64,000 bases of DNA, from assembly GCA_018401695.1 (NCBI GenBank), contig JAGYKD010000001.1:784016-848015 (forward strand), in the 5' to 3' direction. Positions 28,257-37,237 of this stretch are shown here, in pieces (position 1 is the first letter of the stretch; each line of letters starts with the position of its first letter). The position numbers were made by a program, and so were the translations under genes. Origin of the DNA: Flavobacteriales bacterium. Its GTDB lineage: Bacteria; Bacteroidota; Bacteroidia; CAIKAF01. The notes under the pieces are model-generated. The model saw nothing but the letters and a program-made list of their open reading frames with translations, was not told the origin of the DNA and did no database searches.

Positions 28257-29009
28257 ATGAACCACAGGGTAATTCCGGTATTGGGGCTCTATAATGGCGG
28301 GGTGTACAAAACCAAAAAGTTTGTACACCCAACCTACGTGGGCGACCCCATCAACGCCGTTCGGGTATTCAACGAAAAGCAGGTTAGTGAGCTGGTGGTA
28401 TGTGGGTTTCGAAACAGTCTTGAGGGCATAGACCCCAATTTGCCTGTACTTAAAGAAATTGCTTCAGAAGCCTTTATGCCTTTGGCCTACATTGGTGGAA
28501 TTCGTCATTTGAACAGCGTTGAGCAGTTGGTAAGCATGGGTTATGAAAAGTTGGGGTTTTTAACTGCGGCATTTCTGCAACCCACATTGGTAAAAGAAAC
28601 CGTGAGTGCCATTGGCGCCAGTTCGGTAATAGGATGCCTTGATTTGCGAAAAGATGAAATACACGGCACCCTAAAGCCCTACATTCTCAGTGGAAAACAA
28701 GCCCTGAACCTTTCGGTAGAAGAGGCCATTGATCATTTGCACGCTTTAGGAGTAGGCGAGATTTTGATTAACCACATGGACCGCGACGGCACCCTGGAAG
28801 GCTACGACACCAATGTGATTGAACGCCTTCGCCCTTTGGTGCATGTACCTATGATTTTTTTGGGTGGAGCTAAATCTCAAGCAGACCTCATACAAGCTGC
28901 AAACTTAGGCGTAGAAGGAGTTGCGGCTTCTGCACGTTTTGTGTTTTACGGCAAACATCAAGCCGTACTTATCAATTACCCCAACCCTATTTTTTCCCAA
29001 TCCCCATGA
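28257..29009 (+). CDS. HisF-like acetamidino-modification protein (AglZ/HisF2 type)
   Basis: 250 residues of the HisF barrel: PTYVGDPINAVRVFNEKQ, LAYIGGIRHL, NHMDRDGTLEGYD and C-terminal AASARFVFYG. The N-terminus reads IPVLGLYNGGVYKT where biosynthetic HisF has CLDVKDGRVVKG. The catalytic aspartate equivalent to Asp11 is therefore missing, as in HisF2-type proteins of surface-glycan loci. It should act as the ammonia channel partner of the HisH domain, not make histidine precursors. It overlaps the amidotransferase gene by 4 bp. Confidence 0.88.
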   Translation: MNHRVIPVLGLYNGGVYKTKKFVHPTYVGDPINAVRVFNEKQVSELVVCGFRNSLEGIDPNLPVLKEIASEAFMPLAYIGGIRHLNSVEQLVSMGYEKLGFLTAAFLQPTLVKETVSAIGASSVIGCLDLRKDEIHGTLKPYILSGKQALNLSVEEAIDHLHALGVGEILINHMDRDGTLEGYDTNVIERLRPLVHVPMIFLGGAKSQADLIQAANLGVEGVAASARFVFYGKHQAVLINYPNPIFSQSP

Positions 29010-30109
29010 GCACCAAGGAATGTTCCCGTTGCTTGTTAACAGAAAAAGACCATCCTGAAATTCGACTCGACGGCCAGGGACTTTGCGACATTTGCCAAAC
29101 CTACGACCATAAAGTACATCGGTTAAACGAACGCGGCCTTCCTTCCGAAAAGGCCCTGGATAAACTGGTGGCTCAACTAAAACAGGCCGGCAAAAACCAA
29201 GCCTACGATTGCATTATTGGCTTGAGTGGCGGGGTTGACTCCAGCTATGTGGCTTGGTTGACTTCCGAACTCGGGCTGAGAGCTTTGGCGGTGCATATGG
29301 ACAACGGTTGGAACTCCGAACTGGCCATTTTAAACATCGAACGCATTTTAAGTACCCTCAATATAGACCTCTACACCTACGTAATCGATTGGCAGGAATT
29401 CCGCGATTTACAGCGCGCCTACATTCGTGCCTCGGTAGTAGATATTGAAGTGCTGACCGACCATGCCATTGCAGCAACCCTACAACATGCCGTAAAAAAA
29501 TTTAAGGTAAGTCAAATCATTTCCGGGGAGCACCTAAGGACAGAAGGCATACTGCCTCCCTCCTGGGTGCACAACAAAATGGACCACGCAAACATATTGG
29601 GGATTCACGCCCTGTTTGGTGAAAGGAAACTAAAAACTTATCCGTTTATAAATTACTACCACTACAGAATCCGGCAAAAAACCGCGCCCCTTAGCCGTGT
29701 TGCCCTACTCGATTATGTGCCCTACAACAAGGCCGTGGTAAAAAAAAACCTCACGGAAAAACTGGGATGGCGCGATTATGGAGGCAAGCACCACGAGTCT
29801 ATTTTTACGAGGTTTTACCAAACCTATATTCTCCCTAAAAAATTTGGAATAGATAAAAGAAAGTCCCATCTGAGCACCCTAATCTCGGCAGGCCAAATGA
29901 CCCGTGAAGAAGCCCTTGAAGAACTAAAAACACCCGCTGCAGCACCTGATGTACTTGAAGAGGACAAACGCTACGTGGTTAAAAAACTTGGCTTTTCACA
30001 GGACGAGTTTGACTTTTTTATGAGCCAAGCCCCTGTGCCTCATTTGGCCTATCCTTCCGTACTCCACCAAATGCGCAAAACCAAATCTTTGCTCATGCCT
30101 TGGAAATAA
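29006..30109 (+). CDS. N-acetyl sugar amidotransferase (WbpG/PseA-like)
   Basis: 367 residues. The N-terminus has a four-cysteine site, C6xxC9 and C27xxC30 (CSRCLL, CDICQTYD). A PP-loop ATP pyrophosphatase motif SGGVDS follows at 74-79. This is the layout of the N-acetyl sugar amidotransferase family, which activates an acetamido group with ATP and replaces oxygen with NH to give an acetamidino sugar. Ammonia comes from the HisH domain through the HisF-like protein. The ATG overlaps the HisF stop (ATGA). It is probably the last gene of this module. Confidence 0.9.
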   Translation: MSTKECSRCLLTEKDHPEIRLDGQGLCDICQTYDHKVHRLNERGLPSEKALDKLVAQLKQAGKNQAYDCIIGLSGGVDSSYVAWLTSELGLRALAVHMDNGWNSELAILNIERILSTLNIDLYTYVIDWQEFRDLQRAYIRASVVDIEVLTDHAIAATLQHAVKKFKVSQIISGEHLRTEGILPPSWVHNKMDHANILGIHALFGERKLKTYPFINYYHYRIRQKTAPLSRVALLDYVPYNKAVVKKNLTEKLGWRDYGGKHHESIFTRFYQTYILPKKFGIDKRKSHLSTLISAGQMTREEALEELKTPAAAPDVLEEDKRYVVKKLGFSQDEFDFFMSQAPVPHLAYPSVLHQMRKTKSLLMPWK

Positions 30110-30141
30110 GCACTTTTTTTCGCCACTTTTGAGGCCTACGC

Positions 30142-31434
30142 ATGAAAAAGGTCCTTATTCTTTCTTACTTTTTTCCGCCATGCAACCTTACCGGGGCAAA
30201 CCGACCCATGGGTTGGTTTAGGTATTTGCAAGAGTTTGGTTATTATCCGGTGGTAGTAACCCGCAACTGGAGCACCCCCATCGCCACAGAAACCGACATT
30301 TGCTTAGCTGCCGGCACCCATCTGGAAATCGAAAAAAATGCCATGGGCGAAGTACACCAAGTACCTTTCAAGCCCAAGCTTAGAGACCGACTGGTTACCC
30401 AAAAAAACAAAAGCCTGCCAAGGTTAGTGCTTCAAAAATGGCTCACCCTAGTTGAGTTGATCTTTGGCCGTTGGATTCCTAAAATTAACCCTTGCTACGA
30501 TTTAGGAAAATACGCCGAAACGCTGTGCAAACAAGATCCGGAAATCCTTTGCCTTATTATTTCGGCCAACCCATACCCTCAATTTTATTTTGGGCAAAAC
30601 ATTCATAAAAAAACCGGCGTCCCTTGGATTGCCGATTACCGCGACGATTGGACCACCAATGAATTGGTGGACAGATCCGGATTCATAGGAAAACTATTGC
30701 ACCAACTGGACCGCATATCCGAACGGCGATGGATTAAATCTGCGGCTTACATAAGCTCTGTTTCGCCTTACTACACCCACAAAATCTCAAACGTTACAGG
30801 CAGACCAGGCATAATTATGCTCAACGGCTTCAACCGGGAGGTTCGAAAAAAAGACCACGAGCCAAACCCCTGCTTTCACCTACTCTACAGTGGCAGCTTG
30901 TATAAAGCCCAGCCCATAGAATCTATGATTCATAGCCTGGCTGCGGTTTTGGAAGCATTGGATATTCCTTGGAAAATCAGCTTTCAAGGCATTTTATACC
31001 ACCAAGATCAAGCCCAAAGAGTGCTACATTGCCTTCCCCAAACCTGGAAACACAAGGTGGTGCTTAGCGAACGAACCTCCGCCGAAATAGCTTTTGAAGA
31101 AATGTGCCAAGCCGATGTATTGCTGCTGCCAAGCTACCAAAACCTCAAAGGCGTTCCCTCTTCCAAACTTTTCGAATACATTGCCGCCCGCAGAAGCATG
31201 CTCATTTTCCCCGGAGATCAAGACATTATTGACTCCATTGCCGCTCAACTTACCGGTGCCCTGGTCTGCCCCAACGAATCGGTGTTGGCCCAACAAATTA
31301 AAAAGCTGGCAAGCGCTTGGAAAAACGGAAAAAAACTACCCTTTCCTACTCCTGAAGAAGCACAAACCTTTAGCCGAAAAAGACAAACCGAAACACTTGC
31401 GCAACTCCTGGACCAAATGCGCGCAGGTCCTTAA
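30142..31434 (+). CDS. GT4-like glycosyltransferase
   Basis: 430 residues, start ATG 30142. The N-terminus VLILSYFFPPCNLTGANRP is the donor-side glycine-rich region of GT4 proteins. WIADYRDDWTTNELV and the C-terminal VLLLPSYQNLKGVPSSKLFEYIAARRSM are typical of the family, though the EX7E motif is altered. A one-mismatch -7 element CACTTTTG lies about 15 bp upstream, so it may have its own transcript. No partner-specific clue to its donor was seen. Confidence 0.75.
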   Translation: MKKVLILSYFFPPCNLTGANRPMGWFRYLQEFGYYPVVVTRNWSTPIATETDICLAAGTHLEIEKNAMGEVHQVPFKPKLRDRLVTQKNKSLPRLVLQKWLTLVELIFGRWIPKINPCYDLGKYAETLCKQDPEILCLIISANPYPQFYFGQNIHKKTGVPWIADYRDDWTTNELVDRSGFIGKLLHQLDRISERRWIKSAAYISSVSPYYTHKISNVTGRPGIIMLNGFNREVRKKDHEPNPCFHLLYSGSLYKAQPIESMIHSLAAVLEALDIPWKISFQGILYHQDQAQRVLHCLPQTWKHKVVLSERTSAEIAFEEMCQADVLLLPSYQNLKGVPSSKLFEYIAARRSMLIFPGDQDIIDSIAAQLTGALVCPNESVLAQQIKKLASAWKNGKKLPFPTPEEAQTFSRKRQTETLAQLLDQMRAGP

Positions 31435-31515
31435 AAAAATTGAAGTGCCCAAAAGGAATGGCCTTTGCGTTTAAAGCCGTTTATTTGTGGAACTTTTTAA
31501 TTCTATCCCTCGAGC

Positions 31516-32631
31516 ATGAAAAAAGCGTTAATCACCGGTATCACAGGGCAAGATGGCGCCTACTTGGCCGAACATCTGCTGGGCTTAGGCTACGAAGTGC
31601 ACGGCATTAAACGGCGCGCCTCTTTGTTCAATACCGACCGCATTGACCACCTATACACCGACCTGCATCAAGATGCCGCTCGATTTATTTTGCACTATGG
31701 AGACCTTACCGACAGCTCCAACATCATTCGACTCATTGCCGAAATTCAACCCGACGAAATTTACAACCTTGGGGCCATGAGCCACGTTCAGGTAAGTTTC
31801 AGTGAGCCTGAATATGCCGCCAACGTAGATGCCATGGGGTTGCTCCGCATTTTAGAAGCTGTTCGCTTAGCAGGTCTAAGCCAAAAAACGCGTATCTACC
31901 AGGCATCTACTTCCGAAATGTACGGTATGGTGCAGCAGATTCCTCAAACCGAAAAAACGCCCTTCTATCCAAGATCGCCCTACGGAGTAGCCAAATTGTA
32001 TGCCTATTGGATTGCCGTAAACTACCGGGAAGCTTACAACATGTTCATTTCCAACGGCATTCTGTTTAACCACGAAAGCCCCTTACGCGGCGAAACCTTC
32101 GTAACACGCAAAATCACCCGTGCAGCTGCACACATGGCTCTGGGCCTCGACAAAACCCTGTGGTTGGGCAACCTCAATGCCAAACGCGACTGGGGACATG
32201 CCAAAGACTACGTAAAGGCCATGCACCTGATGCTGCAGCAAGATCAAGCCGACGATTTTGTAGTGGCTACCAACCGCACCACCACCGTCCGCCACTTTGC
32301 CATAATGGCCTTTCAACGCCTTGGCGTTGAACTTCGCTTCGAAGGCCAAAACGAACAGGAAACAGGCATTGTGGTCTCCTCTTCAAACCCCGACTTTGTG
32401 TTTACACCCGAGCAGATAGTTATTCGTATCGACCCCAAATACTACCGCCCCACCGAAGTAGATTTACTCATCGGCGACTATGCCAAAGCCAAAGAAAAGC
32501 TGGGCTGGGAACCCCAGGTAAGCCTCGAAACCTTGGTTGAAGAAATGGTTGATGCTGACCTGGAGCTCGTTAAACGCACCCTCACCCTTAAAAACCAGGG
32601 CCTTAAGTTTTATATCCCCCAACAACAATAA
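31516..32631 (+). CDS. gmd: GDP-mannose 4,6-dehydratase
   Basis: It converts GDP-D-mannose to GDP-4-keto-6-deoxymannose, the first step to GDP-L-fucose and also the substrate for perosamine synthesis. 371 residues, normal for Gmd. Seen: [19 protein letters not shown] (NADP motif), [37 protein letters not shown] and the active site [12 protein letters not shown] (YxxxK). fcl follows after 2 bp. Confidence 0.97.
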   Translation: MKKALITGITGQDGAYLAEHLLGLGYEVHGIKRRASLFNTDRIDHLYTDLHQDAARFILHYGDLTDSSNIIRLIAEIQPDEIYNLGAMSHVQVSFSEPEYAANVDAMGLLRILEAVRLAGLSQKTRIYQASTSEMYGMVQQIPQTEKTPFYPRSPYGVAKLYAYWIAVNYREAYNMFISNGILFNHESPLRGETFVTRKITRAAAHMALGLDKTLWLGNLNAKRDWGHAKDYVKAMHLMLQQDQADDFVVATNRTTTVRHFAIMAFQRLGVELRFEGQNEQETGIVVSSSNPDFVFTPEQIVIRIDPKYYRPTEVDLLIGDYAKAKEKLGWEPQVSLETLVEEMVDADLELVKRTLTLKNQGLKFYIPQQQ

Positions 32632-32633
32632 TC

Positions 32634-33578
32634 ATGCTGCCTGAATCTGCTACCTATTACGTTGCCGGCCACCGAGGCATGGTGGGCGCCGCCATACACC
32701 GAGCGCTCCAAGCCAAAGGCTTTTCCAACATCTTGGGCAAAAGCTCCAAAGAACTCGACCTCCGAAACCCACTAGCCGTTCAGGCCTTCTTTGCAGAGCA
32801 CAAACCCCACTATGTCTTTATGGCAGCAGCTAAAGTAGGCGGCATTGGAGCAAATATGTCCGAACCCGGAAGCTTTATCTACGACAACCTCCAAATCCAA
32901 AACAACATCATGGAAGCCGCCAGAATCCATGGCACCAAAAAACTGTTGTTTCTGGGTTCTTCTTGCATTTATCCAAAGCTTGCTCCTCAACCGCTCAAAG
33001 AAGAATACTTACTCACAGGCCCCCTTGAACCAACCAATGAGCCTTACGCCGTAGCCAAACTTGCCGGAATAACCATGGCCAAAGCCTACCGCAAGCAATA
33101 CGGCTGCAGCTATATTTCTACCTTGCCTTGTAACATTTACGGCACCGGCGACAATTACCACCCCTTCAATTCCCATGTGGTAGGTGCGCTCATCCGAAAA
33201 TTTGTAACCGCTGTAGAACAAAACGCTCAAGAGGTGGAAATTTGGGGAACCGGAAGCCCGCTCCGCGAATTTCTCCATTGCGACGACCTCGCCGCCGCTT
33301 GCCTCCACCTTATGGAACATTACGACGGCGAAGATCCGGTGAATATTGGAAGTGGTACAGACCTGAGCATCCGTGCATTGGCCGAAACCATTGCCGAACT
33401 CGCCGGATTCAAAGGCGCACTAAGCTTCAACGACCAATATCCCGACGGCACGCCACGCAAATTGCTCGACATCAGCCGCCTTAAAAATACCGGTTGGAAC
33501 CAAGCCATCAGCCTCCGTGAAGGTCTTGCACGCAGCATAGAAGAGTTTAAAGGCATCTACGCCACCGAAACGGCCTAA
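32634..33578 (+). CDS. fcl: GDP-L-fucose synthase
   Basis: A 3,5-epimerase/4-reductase completing GDP-L-fucose. 314 residues. Seen: YYVAGHRGMVGAAIHRAL (NADPH motif), LGSSCIYPKLAPQPLKEEYL with the catalytic Ser/Cys, and NEPYAVAKLAGI (YxxxK). It acts with gmd just upstream and feeds the GT11 fucosyltransferase at 559-1440. Confidence 0.97.
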   Translation: MLPESATYYVAGHRGMVGAAIHRALQAKGFSNILGKSSKELDLRNPLAVQAFFAEHKPHYVFMAAAKVGGIGANMSEPGSFIYDNLQIQNNIMEAARIHGTKKLLFLGSSCIYPKLAPQPLKEEYLLTGPLEPTNEPYAVAKLAGITMAKAYRKQYGCSYISTLPCNIYGTGDNYHPFNSHVVGALIRKFVTAVEQNAQEVEIWGTGSPLREFLHCDDLAAACLHLMEHYDGEDPVNIGSGTDLSIRALAETIAELAGFKGALSFNDQYPDGTPRKLLDISRLKNTGWNQAISLREGLARSIEEFKGIYATETA

Positions 33579-33582
33579 ATCT

Positions 33583-34668
33583 ATGCCGCACCTGCACTCC
33601 ATTCAGGTACCTATCCCTCCCGAATTGGAGGCCAAAAACCAAGCCCTCTTTGGGTCTCGAACCCCCTATTCGCTTCCAAAACCCGCCATTAAAAAGCTCC
33701 AAGGGGCTTTTATTAGCTACGAGGGGCTCGTTTTGCACCATGGCCTGTTGGTTAAAGGCTGTGCCTTTAACTTAGACAGCAAACAAGACAAATCGTTTTA
33801 CCGGCCATTTTGGAAACTTGCGTTGGAACAATGGGCCGTGGCCAAATTTGGGAAGAGCTTGCCCGCGCAACATTACCAAAAACCTTTGGTGGTCATCCAC
33901 TCCAAATGGTTCAATTACGCCTTTTGGATCAACGGCTATTTGCCGCGCTTGCGCATGGCCATGCAGGAGGGTTTATTTCCCGAAGCCGCATTGCTACTTC
34001 CCGAAACATTCCGGCAAATCCCCTACGTAATGCAGTCCTTGCAAGCCTTTGACTTGCCCATTGAATGGTTGCCCGAAGGACACCATGCCTTTGCAAAAAC
34101 CCTGTACTTGCCCGAATGCCGCCCTTATACTGCTGCCTTTTTTCCTCCGCAAATGCAAGATACCCGGCAGTGGCTCAAAACCCATTACCTCCCAAAAGAA
34201 GACTCCCCTTCCCGGCGCATTTACCTTACCCGAAAACAACGCGGACTGCGCTGCGTAGAAAACGAAGACGAGGTGCTGGAACTCCTTAAACCCCTAAACT
34301 TTGAGTGCATAAGCTTCGAAGCCCTGAGTTTCGCCGAGCAAATCCAAACCATGCACCAAACCCAAACCTTTGTGTCCCTCCATGGAGCCGGAGCGGCAAA
34401 CCTCATGTTCATGCAACCCGGCGGCCAATTCCTGGAACTCATCAACGGCCCTTACGCCCACACCGAATACACCTTCCCCTTCTGGAAGCTGGCCCATGCC
34501 GTTCAACTTCACTATCAGGCACAGTTCTGCCCCATCGTGGGCGACCAAAACAAGCTGGCGCTGGACTACGGAAAACGCCAAGGCAAAGACACCGATTTCC
34601 TGGTAAACCAAAACGTGGTGGTGGATGTGGAGGAGCTGGAACGTCGACTTTCTTTTTGGAACCGTTAG
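33583..34668 (+). CDS. glycosyltransferase family 61-like protein
   Basis: 361 residues. The C-terminal half has RRIYLTRKQRGLRCVENEDEV and FVSLHGAGAANLMFMQPGGQ, the hallmark of the GT61/DUF563 'capsular polysaccharide biosynthesis' family. The N-terminal half has no clear motif. It starts 4 bp after fcl and is the last gene of the + strand glycan locus, just before a G+C-rich palindrome. Confidence 0.8.
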   Translation: MPHLHSIQVPIPPELEAKNQALFGSRTPYSLPKPAIKKLQGAFISYEGLVLHHGLLVKGCAFNLDSKQDKSFYRPFWKLALEQWAVAKFGKSLPAQHYQKPLVVIHSKWFNYAFWINGYLPRLRMAMQEGLFPEAALLLPETFRQIPYVMQSLQAFDLPIEWLPEGHHAFAKTLYLPECRPYTAAFFPPQMQDTRQWLKTHYLPKEDSPSRRIYLTRKQRGLRCVENEDEVLELLKPLNFECISFEALSFAEQIQTMHQTQTFVSLHGAGAANLMFMQPGGQFLELINGPYAHTEYTFPFWKLAHAVQLHYQAQFCPIVGDQNKLALDYGKRQGKDTDFLVNQNVVVDVEELERRLSFWNR

Positions 34669-34879
34669 GCGGGCCCCTCTTCCAATAAAAAACTGTCTAT
34701 TCTACGGCTGTCCTGCGCAGCCCTGTCTTCAAAAAGCACGTGGGGCTAGGGCCTGCAGGGTCCCCCTCGGTCGGGGGCCGCTTCGCCCCAAACCCCACGG
34801 CTTTTCGAAAACAGGGGCTTGCTTCTCCATCCGGGGGCCATACTTTGCCATACACCCTCCGGATGGCTAACTTTGGCTC
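34669..34879. repeat. intergenic palindromes at the end of the glycan locus, with promoter
   Basis: Outer arms ccctgtcttc-aaaaagcacg (34721-34745) and cttttcgaaaacaggg (to 34816) form a stem of about 24 bp around a G+C-rich loop. A second pair is catccggggg (34828-34837) and ccctccggatg (34855-34865). The perfect -7 element TAACTTTG follows at 34868-34875. The first stem probably terminates the glycan transcript. Confidence 0.6.
34868..34875 (+). promoter_or_regulatory. -7 promoter element TAACTTTG
   Basis: A perfect TAnnTTTG match, ending only 4 bp before ATG 34880. If it is used, the transcript would be nearly leaderless or translation would begin further down. Confidence 0.45.
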
Positions 34880-36817
34880 ATGGACTGGAAACAAAACCTA
34901 CTGCATTTAGAGCAAAGCCCCTATTTGCTTCAACATAAAGACAATCCCGTTTGGTGGCAGGCATGGTCGCTCGAAAGCCTTAGCATTGCCCAACAAAACA
35001 ACCGCTTACTCATTATAAGCATTGGCTATTCGGCCTGCCACTGGTGCCATGTAATGGAGCACGAGTCCTTTGCCGACCAAGAAGTCGCCGCCGTTATGAA
35101 TGCGCGCTATGTGTGCATTAAAGTAGATCGCGAAGAGCGGCCCGACATAGACCACCGCTACATGCAAGCCGCCATGTTGACTTCCCGCCAGGGCGGCTGG
35201 CCGCTCAATGCCATTGCCCTGCCCGATGGACGCCCTGTTTTTGCCGGCACTTACTTCCCAAAGGAACGCTGGTTGGTTATCCTCAACCACTTTCACCGCA
35301 TGTGGGTGGAACAACCGGACAAAATGATAGAAGCCGCAGAACACCTCATGCAAGGCATGGTGCGCTTAGATGCACCTCCCCAAGCCGGTACCAACCCTCT
35401 ACCAAGCCTTGATGCCATTCATGCTTGGAAACAGCAGATGTACGAAAAGCTGGACCCCGAATGGGGAGGCCCTGATCGTGTACCACGCTTCCCCATGCCG
35501 GCTATAGCCCTCTGCTTTTTGGCCGACGAACAGGGCTTGGGCAATCGCATACACACCTGGCTTATGCGCATGGTTGCCGGTGGCATTCACGACCATTTGG
35601 GCGGCGGATTTGCCCGATACTCCACCGACGGAGAATGGTTGGCTCCCCACTTCGAAAAAATGCTCTACGACAACGGTCAACTGCTCGAAGTGTTTGCCCT
35701 AGCCTACAAAAAAGACCCAAATCCACTGTGGAAATGGGCCGCGGAGGGCATTTTATCTTGGGCCAACCGCGAAATGCGTACTCCCGACGGAAGGTTTATG
35801 GCGGCCCTAGACGCCGATTCCGAAGGCGAAGAAGGCCGCTTTTACACTTGGCCTCCCGAAGAAATCAAAGCACTGCCTTCTGAAGCATTCGAAGCCTTTA
35901 CACGCCATTACGAATGGGTGCCTCAGGGAAACTTTGAGGGGCGCCTTATTCTTTGGAATCCAAAAGGAAGGGAGCATGCCCCGGACCAAGCGGACCTTGC
36001 CTGGATGAAGCTGCTTTGGCAAAAGCGGGAACAAAGGCCGCGTCCTGCCACCGACCATAAAATCTTACTTTCTTGGAATGCCCTAATGGCCAGAGGAATG
36101 GCGGTTTGGGCACTTAGTTCAGGAGCCGACAAGAAGCAGCTTGAGCATTTGAACGCATGCATGGAAGCCCTTTGGCAACACCATGCCCAAAGCGAAGGAA
36201 AACAATGGTGGCGGTTGGGAAAGGACCATGGACGTGTAATCCCGGCCTTTTTGGAGGATGTAGCCGCCATGGGTTTGGCCATGACAGCCACAGCACAGGC
36301 CCTGAATAAACCGCTTTGGTGGCAAAGAGCTCAAAACCTGGCTCAAAGCATTATAAACACATTTTCTATGCCGGAAGGAACACTCTTGAGCGACCTTTCG
36401 GAACCGGATCCCATTACCGGGTCAAGACCATTGGAAACGGGAGATAATGTTATACCCTCTGCCAACAGCATGGCGGCCAGGTTCTTTCTGGAACTGGGGC
36501 ATGCCTGTGGACAGACTCGGTGGATAGAACGCGCGGAAGCCATGGCTCAGGCCATGCACGAAAGGGTAAAAACAGACCCCTTCTGGCACTCGGGTTGGGT
36601 ATTGCTTTTTGAACATCTGGCCCGTCCGGTACCCGTACTCAAATATGGAGCAGAAGCTAGAGAAAAGGCCATGGAAATTTGGAAAGAAGCCCCTCTTTCC
36701 CCACTACTAGTGCAGGAAAGTAGCTTGGAACCCGAGCAAATGATGCTCTGCATAGGTACCCAATGCCTCATGCCGGAGACCAGCAAGGTCCCCATCTTGG
36801 CGGCAATCGCCCGATAA
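34880..36817 (+). CDS. thioredoxin-domain protein, YyaL/SPATA20 family
   Basis: 645 residues; family members are about 650-700. N-terminal thioredoxin-like domain: SPYLLQHKDNPVWWQAW, then LIISIGYSACHWCHVMEHES with the CHWC pair. The remainder is an (alpha/alpha)6-type barrel with QGGWPLNAIALPDGRPVFAG and DHLGGGFARYSTDGEWLAPH. The family is widespread and its activity is not settled. There is no signal peptide, so it should be cytoplasmic. The start matches the conserved NPV-W beginning of the family. Confidence 0.9.
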   Translation: MDWKQNLLHLEQSPYLLQHKDNPVWWQAWSLESLSIAQQNNRLLIISIGYSACHWCHVMEHESFADQEVAAVMNARYVCIKVDREERPDIDHRYMQAAMLTSRQGGWPLNAIALPDGRPVFAGTYFPKERWLVILNHFHRMWVEQPDKMIEAAEHLMQGMVRLDAPPQAGTNPLPSLDAIHAWKQQMYEKLDPEWGGPDRVPRFPMPAIALCFLADEQGLGNRIHTWLMRMVAGGIHDHLGGGFARYSTDGEWLAPHFEKMLYDNGQLLEVFALAYKKDPNPLWKWAAEGILSWANREMRTPDGRFMAALDADSEGEEGRFYTWPPEEIKALPSEAFEAFTRHYEWVPQGNFEGRLILWNPKGREHAPDQADLAWMKLLWQKREQRPRPATDHKILLSWNALMARGMAVWALSSGADKKQLEHLNACMEALWQHHAQSEGKQWWRLGKDHGRVIPAFLEDVAAMGLAMTATAQALNKPLWWQRAQNLAQSIINTFSMPEGTLLSDLSEPDPITGSRPLETGDNVIPSANSMAARFFLELGHACGQTRWIERAEAMAQAMHERVKTDPFWHSGWVLLFEHLARPVPVLKYGAEAREKAMEIWKEAPLSPLLVQESSLEPEQMMLCIGTQCLMPETSKVPILAAIAR

Positions 36818-37139
36818 ATACGGGAAGATAGCCTGTCTTTATTGCCTGTCTATACATTTGGCCCAAACCTTGAGACCGTTGATGCGCTGCTATTCTAGCG
36901 CAATCCTGTCCTGACACTTCGGTCAGCGTGTTTCAGTCGGTATTTAAGAACTCCTGACGCCTCGATCAGGAACTACGTTTTGAAAACACAATGCGTCAAT
37001 GGTCTCATCTTGGTTTCAAGGCTCAGCCTTGGCCTTGAGGTATCCTCAAAGCTTATTTCATAGCTCTGAAACGGCAAAACAACTGGGGGGTGCTTTAAAA
37101 TAGTATTTTCATGTTTCAATGTTAAGAAACCGCCTTTAG
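36818..37139. other. intergenic region with repeat element
   Basis: 322 bp without a gene. Most of it is the 151-bp inverted-repeat element at 36863-37013, with two short hairpins (36910-36926 and 36953-36970). The remaining part before the small gene at 37140 is A+T-rich, and no clear promoter was seen. Confidence 0.55.
36863..37013. repeat. 151-bp MITE-like inverted-repeat element
   Basis: The ends are related inverted repeats: ccttgagaccgttgatgcg (36868-36886) against tgcgtcaatggtctcatc (36992-37009). The core gctattctagcg (36889-36900), with flanking atgcg, matches the inverted element at 26024-26172 over 19 bp with one mismatch. It contains the hairpins ctgac-acttcg-gtcag and cctga-cgcctcga-tcagg. 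Confidence 0.6.
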
Positions 37140-37223
37140 ATGGAAAAAATTAAAGCTTTTTTCTCAAGCACCTGGGAATTAGTCGTAGTACTAGTTCTAT
37201 TGATATTTCTCCCAAAAGATTAA
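37140..37223 (+). CDS. putative 27-residue single-helix membrane peptide
   Basis: A short frame, ATG to TAA: MEKIKAFFSSTWELVVVLVL then LIFLPKD. Residues 13-24 are a continuous hydrophobic stretch, flanked by a lysine-containing N-terminus and a KD end. It stands 14 bp before the next gene in the same direction, which would fit a small two-gene unit. No family is recognised. A frame of this size could arise by chance, but the composition is strongly membrane-like. Confidence 0.35.
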   Translation: MEKIKAFFSSTWELVVVLVLLIFLPKD

Positions 37224-37237
37224 AAGAGAAGAAGAGG

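Noticed and set aside
26296-29009. Histidine biosynthesis hisH-hisF pair
   Set aside because: No other his gene is present, the HisF-like protein lacks the Asp11 equivalent, HisH is fused to a glycosyltransferase, and a WbpG-like amidotransferase follows.
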